Positions 24,111-36,235 of a stretch of 64,000 nt of DNA are shown here, piece by piece (positions within the stretch are counted from its first letter, which is position 1; the number at the start of each line of letters is the position of its first letter). The position numbers were made by a program, and so were the translations under genes. Source of the stretch: Lethocerus indicus (taxonomy: Eukaryota; Arthropoda; Insecta; Hemiptera; Belostomatidae); NCBI GenBank assembly GCA_019843655.1, contig JACDQD010000008.1, positions 17,084,442 to 17,148,441 on the forward strand, written 5' to 3'. The notes beneath the pieces are model-generated. The model did no database searches and was not told the DNA's origin. It saw only the letters and a list, made by a program, of their open reading frames with translations.

Positions 24111-25430
24111 AATGAATCCTCGCCTCTCTTTTTTCATCTTCGCATTATTTAAGCTTAACTTGTAAGCTTTAAAACCCGGTCATACGGAATCCTCTTAGGG
24201 AATGACTTAACTTAACCGCACCTCTCCCCCGCATCAGTTTTTCTTAAATCCTTTACATCGTAAATCTTGTTATTAAAATTACTCGGGTAAAGGCGTTATT
24301 TAAATTGTGCGGCATAAATAAGTCCCGAATAAAATTAGCGAGCCGAGTCACCTCGGCCGTATTAGAAACAAATCCGGTGGCTTCCCGACAGAATTCATCG
24401 CAAATCTGCCTCCCCCCGCCGATCCCGTCTCGATCCCTATCTCCGGGCATAAACCAACTGGGAGAGCCGCGCTTGTAATTAGCCCGCATTCATCTTCGGG
24501 ACAAGTTAAAAATTCTCACATTCAATAATTAACAGTTAGAGATTGAAAATGAACCGGCACTTTTGTCCGAGCGCGAAGTTCTTCGTGGAAACGCTTAATG
24601 ATTTGGAAATATTACACTGGCGTCAATTGAAGAAGCGGCAGCACTCGGCATGAGATTACTCTGAGAGAAAGTTTATTGATCTTTCATGAAAGATGATTTA
24701 AATCTTTGAAGCATCAGTGGTCATAATACTCCTACTATTAATTTACTTAGAAACAGTGCAACTTCATTTGTTTGCCGCGCAATTGTGCCTGATGGCGGTA
24801 TACGCGGGTAATCAATATTTAGATTTATTCGTACCTGATTAAGTCGTAGGAATACTTATTTTTTATGTGACCGATCAGACGTAACTAGCTAGTATGAATT
24901 TTATAATAAGTATGAGAAAAGCAATAATCGAGATTATTTCAGATCGGATAACGAAATTTGACTAGCGAAATGAATGCGCATATTGGTATGCAAGAAATGA
25001 TACAATGAAAACTTGGATGCAAAGAGAGGGGTAAATGGAAACGGGAAGAATTCGTTTTTGAACCTGGAGACGGGGACAACAGGGCGGCTAATGAGAAGTA
25101 CAAGGCTCTGGAAGGAGTCGAGAGGGACATTCGTCGGCTGGAGAGGGTGGGAAGAGTACTCTCCGCCACGGCGGCCGCCACCGGTTTCATTTGCAAGTCA
25201 ACGCGCTGAATAATTGTGACCTTCCTCCGGATATTCTTTTTCTTCGTTTTAGCCCCCGGGTACCACTTCCAGGCAGGCTACCGGTAAATCGGGAATCGAA
25301 GAAATTACCGCCGCTTCGGAAAACGACAACCGCAGGCGAAAAAAAAATCGATTTATCCGCCGAGCGGATATGTATTATTAAAGAAAATCAGACGTGATGA
25401 GCATACACGAGCGGCCGGCTTTATGTTTAT
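24111..25430. other. Two GC-richer islands around an AT-rich gap
   Basis: Islands at 24170-24490 and 24990-25430 flank an AT-rich gap. The second is GA-rich on the + strand from 25020 to 25160. No supported gene. Confidence 0.3.
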
Positions 25431-25870
25431 TCATGCCGGGTAATATTACACGATACTTAGGTTAATTAGAACACGCCTAGAGAGCCAGTCGAACAATGCG
25501 CTCTGTGATGAGATATATCTTTTAATCGTTGTATCTTATTTTAATCTTTCCTTAATATAATGCCTGTTTTTATAAAATTGTGGGTGTGCCTTGAAGGAGG
25601 TGAGAGTTGATTGACTGCAGAGTATCGTGACTGGACAGTTTTGAATTTTTGTTCAGAGCGCAAACTACTACTCGTCGAACGAAGGCGAGACAGCTCCAAG
25701 ATTCACAATATAACAAAGATCCTGTAGAAATTTAAATAAAAATGCTTCTTTGTCAATTTTTAATTTGTACGGTTCAGAAGGCTAGAAATGTGGTGCAGAG
25801 AAAATTCAGAATCTGTTTTCAGGTTCTAATATTCTTGTTACTGTCCCCCTACTCCTTAAGGTAAGATGTC
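25431..25870. other. AT-rich stretch ending in acceptor/donor-like junction
   Basis: At 25836-25866 a pyrimidine tract (GTCCCCCTACTCCTT) runs into AAG and then GTAAGA. The layout resembles a recursive splice site, but the acceptor is the weak AAG form. Otherwise featureless. Confidence 0.3.
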
Positions 25871-26300
25871 GAACGGCATATGGAAAGTGAGTCACCGGTC
25901 ACGAAAAAGGACCCTCTTTTGGGAGGTCGGCGGCCCGTGAATTATTCCCCGCGCGTATCGCGACAATGTCCGAAACAGCGGGGCGAAAAAAGGGACAAAG
26001 GAGGGCGGATGAAATTGGGAAGGCCGTGTACCTGGGGGCCACCGAATCAGCATAACAGACCCCGGCCACGCGGCCCCCTGCGGAATGCAGCTTCGCGCTC
26101 TTCGGCTTTTGAACAACTAAAATAAGACCTCGCGACGATTTCATTAGGGCTTTGTTTGTTCCCGGTGAACAAATGGCCCACCCTTTTTTGGGCTCGGTTT
26201 CTCGCACGAACCCGCTCCGACATCCTTCACGGCTCGACGATTTGTCTCGCAATTTTTTTCTCTTTAACCTCGCAAACGTATCGCCTAAATTCTCCGACAG
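25871..26300. other. GC-rich island
   Basis: CpG-rich, with frames open on both strands for lack of stops, which is not evidence of coding. It ends about 300 bases upstream of the exon candidate at 26602. Confidence 0.35.
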
Positions 26301-26601
26301 TGCAGCTTCGTTTGGTAATATAAAATGAGATAAATTACTACTCCCTCAATAATGTCCGGCAGGATTAGCGTGCAAAAGGATCACTTCTAACACGAGTTCG
26401 TACGTACTATAATGCCCAACCCCGAAAGGGCTGTTCATGCGGTGACGGCAGCTATAAACAATTTAAAAATCATTCAAAAATTAAATCATCAGGTGAAACA
26501 CTGTCGTAATATTAAAGCCTACATATTACAGATAATTGTTAAAGAAATTCTTATTCCGATTACATTTTGTACTGTTTAATTTGAAAATTTATTTATTTCA
26601 G

Positions 26602-26662
26602 AGCTACGAACGACGCTGATTGCAGGACGATGGCCATCGGGACCTGAAGTCGACTGCCGAAG
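26602..26662 (+). other. Candidate exon (61 nt), 5' UTR or short coding
   Basis: The acceptor is TTTATTTATTTCAG, preceded by a TTTAAT branch-like word. The donor is a full consensus AAG/GTAAGT at 26661-26668. One frame is open across the exon and would enter with two bases and leave with two. Joined to the candidate at 49720 it continues open past the ATG there. Alternatively the exon is untranslated: it holds a tiny upstream frame, ATG at 26630 to TGA at 26645-26647 (5 codons). Composition is GC-richer than its AT-rich surroundings, as expected of an exon. No homology can be judged from 61 bases. It could belong to a protein gene or a lncRNA. Confidence 0.42.
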
Positions 26663-26689
26663 GTAAGTCCATTTATTTATATTCGGCAT

Positions 26690-28053
26690 GGTAAATTTTA
26701 TATGTGTTGGTTTCTTAAATTACCCGGGTGGGTGCATCCAAAAGCGATAACGAGTAGGCAATTGTGTAAAGCTATAAACGGAATGAGGTTCAGCATGTTT
26801 TTAGAGGCACGAAAGCTTTGTGCCGGTCCGTAATAACTGGGGATCAAAAGTAGTGAAGCAACAGACGACTTCCCAGATTCCGAACTACGTTCAACGGTAT
26901 CTGAACGTTTGTATAGGAAACGCCGCGACTTTCGAATAGAGTCTGAAAAATGGGGAGCCGTCCAGCCGATAAAATCAGAACTCGAACTCATAAATAATAA
27001 ACTTGGCCTTCCCTCGCTGTTTTACGCCGACTGAAAATTGACCCTCTCGGGGTTTTTCTTTTCGCATCGCTTTATGACGCGGGCGACAAATTCCAGATTT
27101 GTATCGCACCGCCTGATATCATCGCTCTGAAGATGCAGTGAGGGCGTCTTTAAAGGGGCCTCAACTTTTGAATGCGTTCGAATAATTTCAACGGTCATTC
27201 TGCGGTGATACTGCAATTTACCTTCCTACGTTCGCTTGGAATTAGTACGGTTCTTGCTTTTTTAATTTAACGAAAAATCCACACAAGAGTAGAGTACATT
27301 TAGATATACCGAGTGTACAGTATCTAATACCTTGAGTCAAAACAAACTTCAAAATTCTACTTCTATGGCATACCTCATAAGGACGAGTTTATTTGTTGAG
27401 CTATATTTAAAAAAAGGAAACTTCTTTAAATACTCATAAAACCGACAACTCCAAATTGTATTCTCTATAATGCTTGTTTTGAAGTGTTTTGTTTACATAT
27501 ATACACAAATAAGGGTTTTTTGGAACATTTAAGAAGTATTTATTCCTTTTTTTTACCGAAGAAAGATTAAGAATTTACGATTCAGTTACTTTCAAAAGGT
27601 CGCGATTTTAAAGCAGCAGATTGTAGTCTCATCCGCAAATTGTCAAAGCCGCCCACAAATCGTATGAATCCACGACGCGTCTCCCATGTCGAAATATTCG
27701 GTAACCGGATGACAAATTTGGCCCTGATAGGTTGATTATACAAAAATCCCAATCGTAATTCAGACTTTAAAAGAGAATACCCGACGTTGGAGAGACCACT
27801 TTATATTCCGAACCTTTATTAATCCGCCCATGCTTGATTTGCGAGGAGTCTGAGCCGAGAAAACTTATATTTCATTCATTTGTATTTGCTGATTTGTGTA
27901 ATGAACAAATGTCACCGAAAGCTTTAGTGGAAATTTATTCTACGGACTTGGGAATAGTAGGTGTAAACTTGTTGCCGGGATCGTGTGTAGGATGTTGAAA
28001 TTGCGCACCTACTGTGTTAAGAACTTACTCTTGTCAAACCCACTTTCTTTTTT

Positions 28054-28056
<3 letters not shown>
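26690..28056. other. Non-coding stretch
   Basis: GC is raised at 26720-27230, then AT-rich. A 97-codon - strand frame at 26698-26991 shows no family features and no paired splice sites. Nothing else seen. Confidence 0.45.

Positions 28057-28111
<55 letters not shown>
28057..28111. repeat. (TA)n microsatellite
   Basis: An uninterrupted TA run of about 55 bases, the longest simple repeat of the window, preceded by a short pyrimidine tract. Confidence 0.97.
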
Positions 28112-28115
<4 letters not shown>

Positions 28116-28289
28116 AAAATTAGTTCTTATGTTTTTCATATTTATTTATACCTATGCTTTAGTCATTCTACCTACTACGAAATATTTATAAAAATCACGA
28201 AAAACTAATTGTGAAGGAGAGTTCAACTTCCAAACTTATTTATTAAGCGAATGAGATAATCAGATGTACGTAATAATGCAACCTCCAAA

Positions 28290-28870
28290 ATTTCATCGTG
28301 TATTTCGAAATTGATTTTCGAATATAACAGTATATCGGGCACCGGAGATTGAAGATTCCAGGCGCGTTTTTGCGACGGCCTACAAAAGGAAATCAACCGC
28401 GAACTAAGCCCGGAGAACTCGGGGAATTTTAATTGCGACCGTTTCTTATTTCGCAGTTTTTCTTCTACACGGCCGGATATGTAAAAAGAAAAGGAAGAGA
28501 AAAAGGGGAGAAAACGAAAAACCAACCGACAACGACAAATTTCCCGAATAATAACACGTTCCCCAACGTACAATCAGTCCGATTATATTTGGTTTTGAGC
28601 GCGGCCGGAAATATTCAAATTAGAAGGTATGACTGTGGGTGATTTCAATATTTTGGGCGGTTCCGCGGATTCTTGTGGAGGGCCGTACGGCGTGGGCCGA
28701 AGAACAAGTTCCCCCTCGTGCCCCATTAGCATCGCCACTGCAATTTTAATCAGCAATTTAATTCAATGCTTCCCCTCCCGAATTGATTGAAGGCCGGACA
28801 AATGAGCCATCCCCCCCCCCGCCACTAATGACCCTGATTTGTTGCGGTTAATCCCCCGCTTAACAGGTTC
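28290..28870. other. GC-richer island
   Basis: Block of raised GC with a 10-base C run (28811-28820) and ATTGATTGA / AATTTAATTCAAT homeodomain-like words. Candidate regulatory island; no gene. Confidence 0.35.
28811..28820. repeat. Poly-C run (10 bases)
   Basis: Ten consecutive C residues. Confidence 0.95.
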
Positions 28871-29560
28871 AAGAAACTTAGCAAGGACCCATTCTCGAAT
28901 CTGATTTATTGCCGGTGGAATTTCAAAGTGAAAGGTCCATCACGATTTCCTTTGATATTATGTTTCAGCCTATAATTCGAATTCTTTAATTTGTTTTCTT
29001 TTAATATCAGTTTCTTTACAAACTAATTAATAAGCTTTACAAGAATGAAAGTTACAATTATTTTTCCGTGACATAGACCGGCTATGTAGTGCTGACGAAA
29101 ACCTTAATAGAGCAACTTGTCTAGCTTAGGGGCACATACTTTGAAGTACTCCAGGTTACTACATTGGGACAGGTCATAATCGTGGTTAATCTGGATATCT
29201 CAATAAATTGATAAGGTACCATTGTTCTAATGCTGAGTCATTTTCGATGTTTATAAGTTGCTAGGTCTATAACTTGTATTTGGAATTATAAGAAGAATTT
29301 GATTCAAGAAGATACAGTGTTGATAATTTACCTCAAATTATAGACGCGCGTGGGTTTCAGTATTCAGTGAACAGTCCTTTCTATTACACACAGGTATCAT
29401 AACGTTTTAACGGTTAAATCTCATCAAGCCTCCCAAGGATACTCCTTGGGGTTACTGAGAAGAAAGGACTAAAATAGCCTATTCAACAGTGTCTTTAATT
29501 GAAAACAAATTTCCAGTCGGGTATTTTTTAATTACTTTATTAAATTCGCCACAGCTTAGT
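28871..29560. other. AT-rich stretch with hairpin
   Basis: CCCAAGGA (29432-29439) and TCCTTGGG (29443-29450) form a perfect 8-bp stem with a 3-base loop. Just right of it, the - strand reads a strong acceptor-like tract (TCCTTTCTTCTCAG), but I found no convincing donor downstream. Confidence 0.45.
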
Positions 29561-30140
29561 AATGGCCTATACTGTGGGGGTAAAACAGGATCTTCGAAAA
29601 ATCGAACGATCTTTATTTTCCTGACCGGCATTATCGAAAATCGACTACAATAAGTATTTAATTCATGGCCTATAATGAAACCCTCCCGCTTTTAATTCGA
29701 AACCGATTAACGGTTGAACAAATTAGTTTCTTATTCCTAATTCCCTTCGGTCAGGCTCTAATAAGGGAATGGAGCCGAAGCCGGTCGCCAGCGCCCTGGG
29801 ACAAGGAGAATTATGGGTTTGGCCAGAACACAGGAAGCCGTTGCCGAAAAAACGTGTCGGAATAATTATAGAGTGTTGAGGTCCTCAAATTGCATTGGGG
29901 CCGTTGATTTACAGCCGTTTTTAATCGGCGCTCTAATAATAATAATAATAATAATAATGATAATAAAAATACAAGGAAAGGGACCAAAAAAAGGAAGAAT
30001 GTCTTCCAAAATGATTTCTTGCGAGGGAGAGCGATAAAAATAAAAGGATCGGTTCGCCCCACTCCGATGGCGGTTGGAGATAGGCCGCGGATTTGGGACT
30101 GCTAACGGTACACGCCTTTCCTTCTGATACCACGTTTTCG
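29561..30140. other. GC-richer island with AAT microsatellite
   Basis: Mixed block with CCGGTCGCCAGCGCCC near 29780 and the AAT run described separately. No supported gene. Confidence 0.3.
29934..29958. repeat. (TAA)n microsatellite
   Basis: About eight perfect TAA repeats followed by an imperfect tail. The hydrophobic Ile or Leu runs in translated frames are artefacts of this. Confidence 0.95.
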
Positions 30141-31295
30141 CTCAAAATCTATGTCCACCTATATTCCTTCTTGACGTTTATTCAAATGCCCGTTCATCAT
30201 CCACATTGGCCTTAAAATGCTTTCTTTAATTTATTTATCGTAGTCTGTTTCCCGGAAAGAAATCAGTAAACTTATTTTCGACCTGTTTGAAATATACACA
30301 TTGTTCCCAGTTTGAACACCCAAGGAATAAGAGATCTAGTGCTCTTATAGCTCGTATTCTATAACTGACTTCTTTCTATTCTATTGTATTTCTGAGTTTC
30401 ATATCATACCGCGAAACTTCATTAACTTATGGGAAAAATTTAAACAAACGGGACACCCAGTATTTTGTTGTATAATTTTACTTTCCCCCGCTTTCATCAG
30501 ACCACTCGGCCTTGTAAATCATATGACTTAGTCGAGGTGCCCTATGCCGTAACAAGTCCTGTGGAAACATCGAGCCCTCGTCGGAGAATACCGCAATCCC
30601 ACGGTGCCTCGTGTACCGTAAAACCGCAGATTAGTCCCTCAGGTTATAATCTGAATATGAGCGTGTAAATGAATTAGAGAGGTAGGTAACTTGAATTCAA
30701 CCCTCCTGTTGAACTCAGCGTTTCTGAATTAACCCCAAAATGCTAAATTAGCATTTACATTATAATTTGATTGTCACATTTGTCCGCTTTATTAATTTTT
30801 TACGCTATGAAGCATTATCTACGAAATTTAAAGTCTCTTTTTATTTCCATGACGAAGTCATTGAAATTATTACTGTAACAATTGACTTATTTGATAGGAA
30901 AAATTATTCGCTTATCAGCTCCGTACGCAGAAAATTATAATGGTTAGAATAATAAAATAATTAAACAAATTAATAAATAATTCAACAGTTTGAAATAGGA
31001 TCGTGGGGTCACTTTAACCTGAGGTAGCAACGGGCATTATCGAACTCTAGAACCCATTAGTCACTCTGAACGCCGTAATAGGAAGCCAGGGCGGATAGAC
31101 CTGGAGGTTTATTGTGTGTAGGATAATTGGAAACATAAGATGGAAAATGATCAATTAAGACAATTACAATTGTAGGGTTTGGATAGCCTTCGTAATTCCA
31201 GTTGCTTTATGGGTTAAATAATTACTTATAACAATCTATCTATCATTAACTTTTTTGTATAAAACTTATATACAATATATAATATACAATATAAT

Positions 31296-31297
<2 letters not shown>
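30141..31297. other. AT-rich non-coding stretch
   Basis: AT-rich except 30490-30650. GGGACACCC at 30450-30458 resembles word types seen at ends of insect DNA transposons, but no partner terminus was found. Nothing else supported. Confidence 0.45.

Positions 31298-31332
<35 letters not shown>
31298..31332. repeat. (TA)n microsatellite
   Basis: About 17 TA repeats, preceded from 31266 by imperfect TATACAATATA-type sequence. Confidence 0.95.
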
Positions 31333-31335
<3 letters not shown>

Positions 31336-31890
31336 TAATAAAATAATGATTTGATATTTATTTGGTAAATAGAACTAGCTTTTGAGAAAACGAATTATCA
31401 GCGTAAAGGATGTACGAGGACGCTGTTTTAGGACTTTTAACTCGTTCTCATGAGAAATGCTTCCTTCAAATTAGAACAGTCTAACTTTTAATCGAACTAC
31501 AGAGTAGCTAAACTTCCTCCCATTTAAATTTGTCTATTCACAGTGATTCCGAGATTCTGGAGATAAAGGCGTTGCTTAAGAAAACAGCATGGACAGTTCA
31601 AAATAGTAGTCAGGAAACTTCTGAGCTATACATTAGACAAGTTCAGATTAGTTTATTCTGAAGGGAGAGATTGGAGATAGAATATCGTATGAGTGATAGT
31701 TAGAGAAATTATTTAGATTTTTATGATTGCATTGCTCGATTTCAAAACTTAAGCATAAAACAGTCGTTTGTTGTTTAAGGTATAAAGTTTAATGGGATCA
31801 TAGAACCCTCTGACAGTGGGTATACTGAAACATAAATTAACTGTTATCACAATAGATAAGGGTCAGTAGTCACCGTAAGTGTCTCAATTT
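31333..31890. other. AT-rich non-coding stretch
   Basis: No repeat, hairpin or splice pair noticed. Confidence 0.5.
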
Positions 31891-33060
31891 AGACATATTC
31901 AGTTTCGTTTATTGCCGGCGAGGAATAACGTTTATTGAGACCATAAAAATTCATCAGAGTGTCCTCTCCAGTAGCCGGGATCGGGATCACAATTTTTATC
32001 TCCCTTATCTGAATTTTTACAGTCCCGTAAAGTCGCGGGAGACGGGGGAAGTTTACGGCTCCGCCGACGGGGGGAAGACCGGTCGTTTGTGAATGGGAAG
32101 AGGCGACAAATGGGAGACGATTTTTTTTGTTTTTGAACGCCGCCGGTGGAGAGGGAGGGACGTCTCATTTTCGAGAGGCAGCGACGCGACGCTAATCTCC
32201 TAATCCGATAATTGGGGCGTCCCGACGAGCCGGGTAATTGACAGTACGATCCAGGATTTATTGTTTCGAGCTGTTAGCAAACTCCGATGAATGATACCAA
32301 TTAGCCGTGGCCCGAGGGCCAGAAGAACGGGTGTCTCCTGGCGTGACGGCCAATGAAAATACCCAGTTCGTTACTCCATTTACAGTCTCCACTCTTTCAT
32401 TTGTTACTGTGATAGACCGGTTTCCGCACCATCATCAGTCCCAATTTGAATATATGTACGGCCGAGGCGGTGGGGTTTTAGGAAATTCAGAGGAATGCCG
32501 CTCAATAATATGCAGTTTTTATTAATACCAGATTAACTTGCTTTTACCACTCCCGAGCCAGAGAGCTCAAGTTTCAGGCCCGTCAACTAGATTAACGTGA
32601 ATTTTCATTAAATATGCCATGATATCTAATAAATAAACGGTAGAACCTTATCTGTAACCGACGTTACACATCTCGGTGCGAATAATTTATATTTTATTGG
32701 GGTGAATGATAGCTATCATGAATTGAACAAAAAAAAATTCATCCTTCATGTCAGCAACATTTCGAAATTTGCAAGTAGAAATTGCCGTGGCAGTTAAAGT
32801 GATTCCCGATCCGGTCATTAATTTTGTACCTCCCCCAACGTTTGCTTGCAAACGGCGGCGTAAAAAAGAATTCGTTCGTTTCGGCCCCGAAAGGGGCCGC
32901 CGGGGTTCGGAAAAGCCGGTCTGGAAAAACCGCCGTGAGACCTCTCTCGCAAATTAAATTCCTGAAGCGGGCGTTGATCGGAGCGTTCGCTGCGAAACGC
33001 GGTTCATTACACACGCGGCGGCAACAGCATTATCTGATCGGTGTTGATGCCGCACAGCGA
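31891..33060. other. Two GC-richer islands
   Basis: Islands at 31910-32340 and 32740-33060 hold many CpGs. In the second, CGGCCCCGAAAGGGGCCG (32881-32898) is a near-perfect hairpin. Chance-length frames on both strands lack splice support. Candidate regulatory DNA. Confidence 0.35.
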
Positions 33061-33178
33061 AATATATATGTTTCAAAGTGTAAAACGGAATTCATATGTG
33101 GAAACAGACAGGAGGGAAGGACAGTTATTTTATGATAATGCATTCGTATGTAAAAATATTTTTTAGTAGATCACTACC

Positions 33179-33196
33179 AATTCTAGATCTAGAATT
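33179..33196. other. Perfect 18-bp palindrome
   Basis: AATTCTAGATCTAGAATT reads identically on both strands. Function unknown; it could bind a dimeric factor. Confidence 0.75.
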
Positions 33197-33433
33197 ATCC
33201 TTGTCGACCGGTTGGATATTGTGTAATGTAGAATATATATATTAGTAATACATAGTGTGATACTAATGTTCCGGGACTGTTCAGTCTCGGAGGAAACAGT
33301 ATTAGAAGATTCTTATTAAAGAATCATTCAAGACGACACTAAACGATTCGAACAAGTTCGATCCATTAACCAAAAAATATGCTGGAGGAAGATTAGTTTT
33401 CGGGTTTTTAAACCTATTCAATAATTCTTTCAG

Positions 33434-33450
33434 CAGTGTCAAATATTCAT
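33434..33450 (+). other. Weak candidate micro-exon (17 nt)
   Basis: AATAATTCTTTCAG precedes and a full GTAAGTAC donor follows. The acceptor is a CAGCAG tandem, so 17- or 14-base versions are possible. It lies between the + strand exon candidates at 26602 and 49720. So short an interval can easily arise by chance. Confidence 0.15.
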
Positions 33451-34804
33451 GTAAGTACAATTCAGGTTTAAGTTTTTTTTTTATTTTGTTGTGAATTCTA
33501 TAGTTAGAATATCGTTAGGTTAGTAATATTGTTCCCGGATATTGTACTGGTGGCTGTGACAGTGATCGGATAGGGAAAATTCCGAATGTATACATGCAAA
33601 CCGCGGGCAATAGAATTTCGGAACTAGGTTCTATTATACAGAATAGTAGCGTTGCCAACGAAATTTCCTGCGGTCGGTGGATTTACCTGTTCCGGATACG
33701 GGAAGAGGTGCGATACCGGCTCTACATTGGACGAGCCCGACCTCCCTCCCTGGTTAATTGGAATCGGCCATTAGCGGGCTCGGCGCTCTATGTTCCACCG
33801 AATTTGTATGCATGCCAATAGCACCTAGGCAGATTGGAACGGTCCGATATCGGACTTTTAGTTCGGACGGCTCTCGCAATAATACAGAGTTAAGTCATAA
33901 AAATAAATGCCGTAGCAAGTGGTCTTTACGCTGGCCGGAAAGCTTCTAATATTGAAAATTACGCCATTCATTGGTAAAAAAATCCGAGGTAAATCTAAAA
34001 GTGCCACATCGAATAGAAATGTACGAAGGAAAATTAAGCAATTAAGACAATGTTCAATGAGGATGCTGCCATTTGTACTATCAAACAACAAAATAATTCA
34101 TCACAGAGAACAGATATTTCCGTTTCAAGTTGAAATTTGAGTATGCGGAACAAGAATTAATAAATAAAGTAATCTCCTTTTATAATAACAAAGGCCATTT
34201 ATAACTCCAATTTCAGTTCGTTTAGTTCATTCTCTCTTCTGGCAGATATTCGTGAAAGTTTTGCTTTCAAAACTGTCTGGCGACTGTTACGCGAGTCTCG
34301 TCGCTGAACTAATTACTTTCTACAGCCTCGTTTGCTCATTCTTGTCGTTGGTTCCTCGCAAATCTTCTTTATGGACACTTTTCCTCCTTTCCAAGAAAAG
34401 CATCCTATTCTCGCCACGTGGAAGCGATCGAGTTGATTACTAACATTTAGAGGGTTGTAATACCACTTTCCGGTTTTGGTTTTGGAGAGTAATACTAACT
34501 ATTTCTACGATTACAATGTAATGGTATTTTGTAATATCGTTATATGCTGGACCGGTTTCGGATTCTGGCCATGGTCGGTAGCGTTCCGTGAGTAATTTAG
34601 CAACTTACTAATGTCGGCTGCCAATGATGCTTGTCTAATGCGTTGATCTCGTGAGGGATGATATTCCAAATCCTCGCGGACCCCCAAACAGGTATCTTGA
34701 ACTATAGCTATTTGTTAATTAGGGAATACTGAGCTGAGGGAGTCGTAGTTACTGCCATAAAAATTCGGAAAATTAATTTTACAAGTAAATTTCTACAGAC
34801 TTAC

Positions 34805-34864
34805 GGGTCAGTCGTAAAACCGCCGGATGTTTTAATTACGTGGGCACTGGGTTTTACATAGAAC
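34805..34864 (-). other. Candidate coding exon (60 nt)
   Basis: On the - strand an acceptor GCTTATTCCAG precedes and a good donor (ACCC then GTAAGTCT) follows. Exactly one frame is open, reading FYVKPSAHVIKTSGGFTTD, entering with one base and leaving with two. That phase is what the neighbouring - strand candidates at 54025 and 12386 would need. The acceptor's pyrimidine tract is short and interrupted by A residues. Product unknown. Confidence 0.2.
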
Positions 34865-34915
34865 CTGGAATAAGCTTTTTCAAATAATCGCTCAATTTGA
34901 ATTCTAATTAAAAAA

Positions 34916-36235
34916 AAAATAAGGGCCCTCCTCCGAATAATGTCCGGGCGCGTTAAGTCGCAAACCTATTCCCGGTTAAAGGAGATCCCGTCTATAAATC
35001 TGTGCCGGGAGTAAGAACGCTAATAGGGGCGGAACGTTTAACACCCGAGCTGTGGAGCGCTATGTCTCCATTAGTGGCCGTTATTGGGGGTGCCGGACAA
35101 CGGGCCCGAGCGGTCTTCAATCCCCCCGGATAATTACGGCGTTACCCATCACTGTACGTTATCATTACGCATGACTCCGTGGAATTAGGACCATTTAACA
35201 TTTGCGGTCGTTTTCATTGCAAGCATGTTCACTGAGGTTTTATTGAATGACCGAAAAATCCTGGAAGTTCTTCAGTTTTATTTCTTAGTATAGGTTGATC
35301 GTTTTAGGTTTCACTGTAGTAATTAGAATTCCTCCATTAAAACGTGTGTTCCTCCATTTGAAACATCCTGTCTCCATTACACTATTATTGTCTCATTAGT
35401 ACCACTGGTTGGTAATAATTGCCGTAGGTTCATAATTAAAGAAATTCGTGTAAATTTAAACAGCTAGAAATATTTAAAAATGTTTTACGTTGTATCTGTT
35501 TTACATGAAGGAATGTTTCGTGAAGGAACCGTTGAAAATTTAACACGCACTGTTAATCTTGGTTTCAACGATCGCGACACGACGATATTCCGATCCCGAA
35601 GGTGTAATAAACCTCATATAAAGGCGGCGTGGAGAACAGAATATTTTTTTCGACAGTTTCGTCGAAAGTCGCCCGTGTAAAGTTTCGCGCGGAAAGCGGC
35701 AATTAAGATGAAGACATCGGCTCGGGGTTTCAACGTGCCGGCAGCATAACGAGCGCGGCCATCAATCTCACTGGCCGGGATATTTGAATGTTGGCAGCGG
35801 CGGCGGTGGCGGTAAAATCGACCGAAGGCCAATAAAGTGATTTCAGCGTGGCGGCGATTGAGCATTCGGCAGGCGTAGCGGGCACAGCGGGCCGATCAGC
35901 CGAGGGCTGGCCGGGCCACGATAATGCCCGCCGAATGCCCAACGATAGACCGCTCGTCATCATTGGGGATGCCCCCGGCGGGCCCGCTATTGTCGCGTAC
36001 GTGGCCCCGCATTCAAATCCTCCCTCCGGACGACTAATTTGCTTGTTTGGCCGATTCTGTTTGGTCAATTGACAAGTATTTTCGATTAAGCGGTCGTGGA
36101 CTGAATAGACGGCTTTTTAAATATGACCGTGGCGGGCGCTGGGTGAATTCGAATGAATTCCGATAAGAGGTGGCTAAACGCCCGATTTGGAGGGAATATT
36201 GAACACCAGAAATGGCTTTCAATCTTTCTCCCACT
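34916..36235. other. GC-rich islands (34.92-35.18 and 35.59-36.23 kb)
   Basis: Two CpG-rich blocks separated by AT-rich sequence. Between them CCTCCATT-type words recur at about 20-base spacing (35331, 35351, and a TCTCCATT at 35372). The 35700-36070 block has complementary-strand frames of 74-112 codons from low stop density only. No gene supported. Confidence 0.35.

Larger units (their letters stand above)
33197..34915. other. Mostly AT-rich non-coding stretch
   Basis: GC is raised at 33590-33860. Two candidate small exons (33434-33450 on +, 34805-34864 on -) are listed separately. Other open frames have no recognisable content. Confidence 0.45.

Noticed and set aside
29432..29450. 8-bp hairpin as an intrinsic terminator
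   Set aside because: The window is eukaryotic and no U-run follows.
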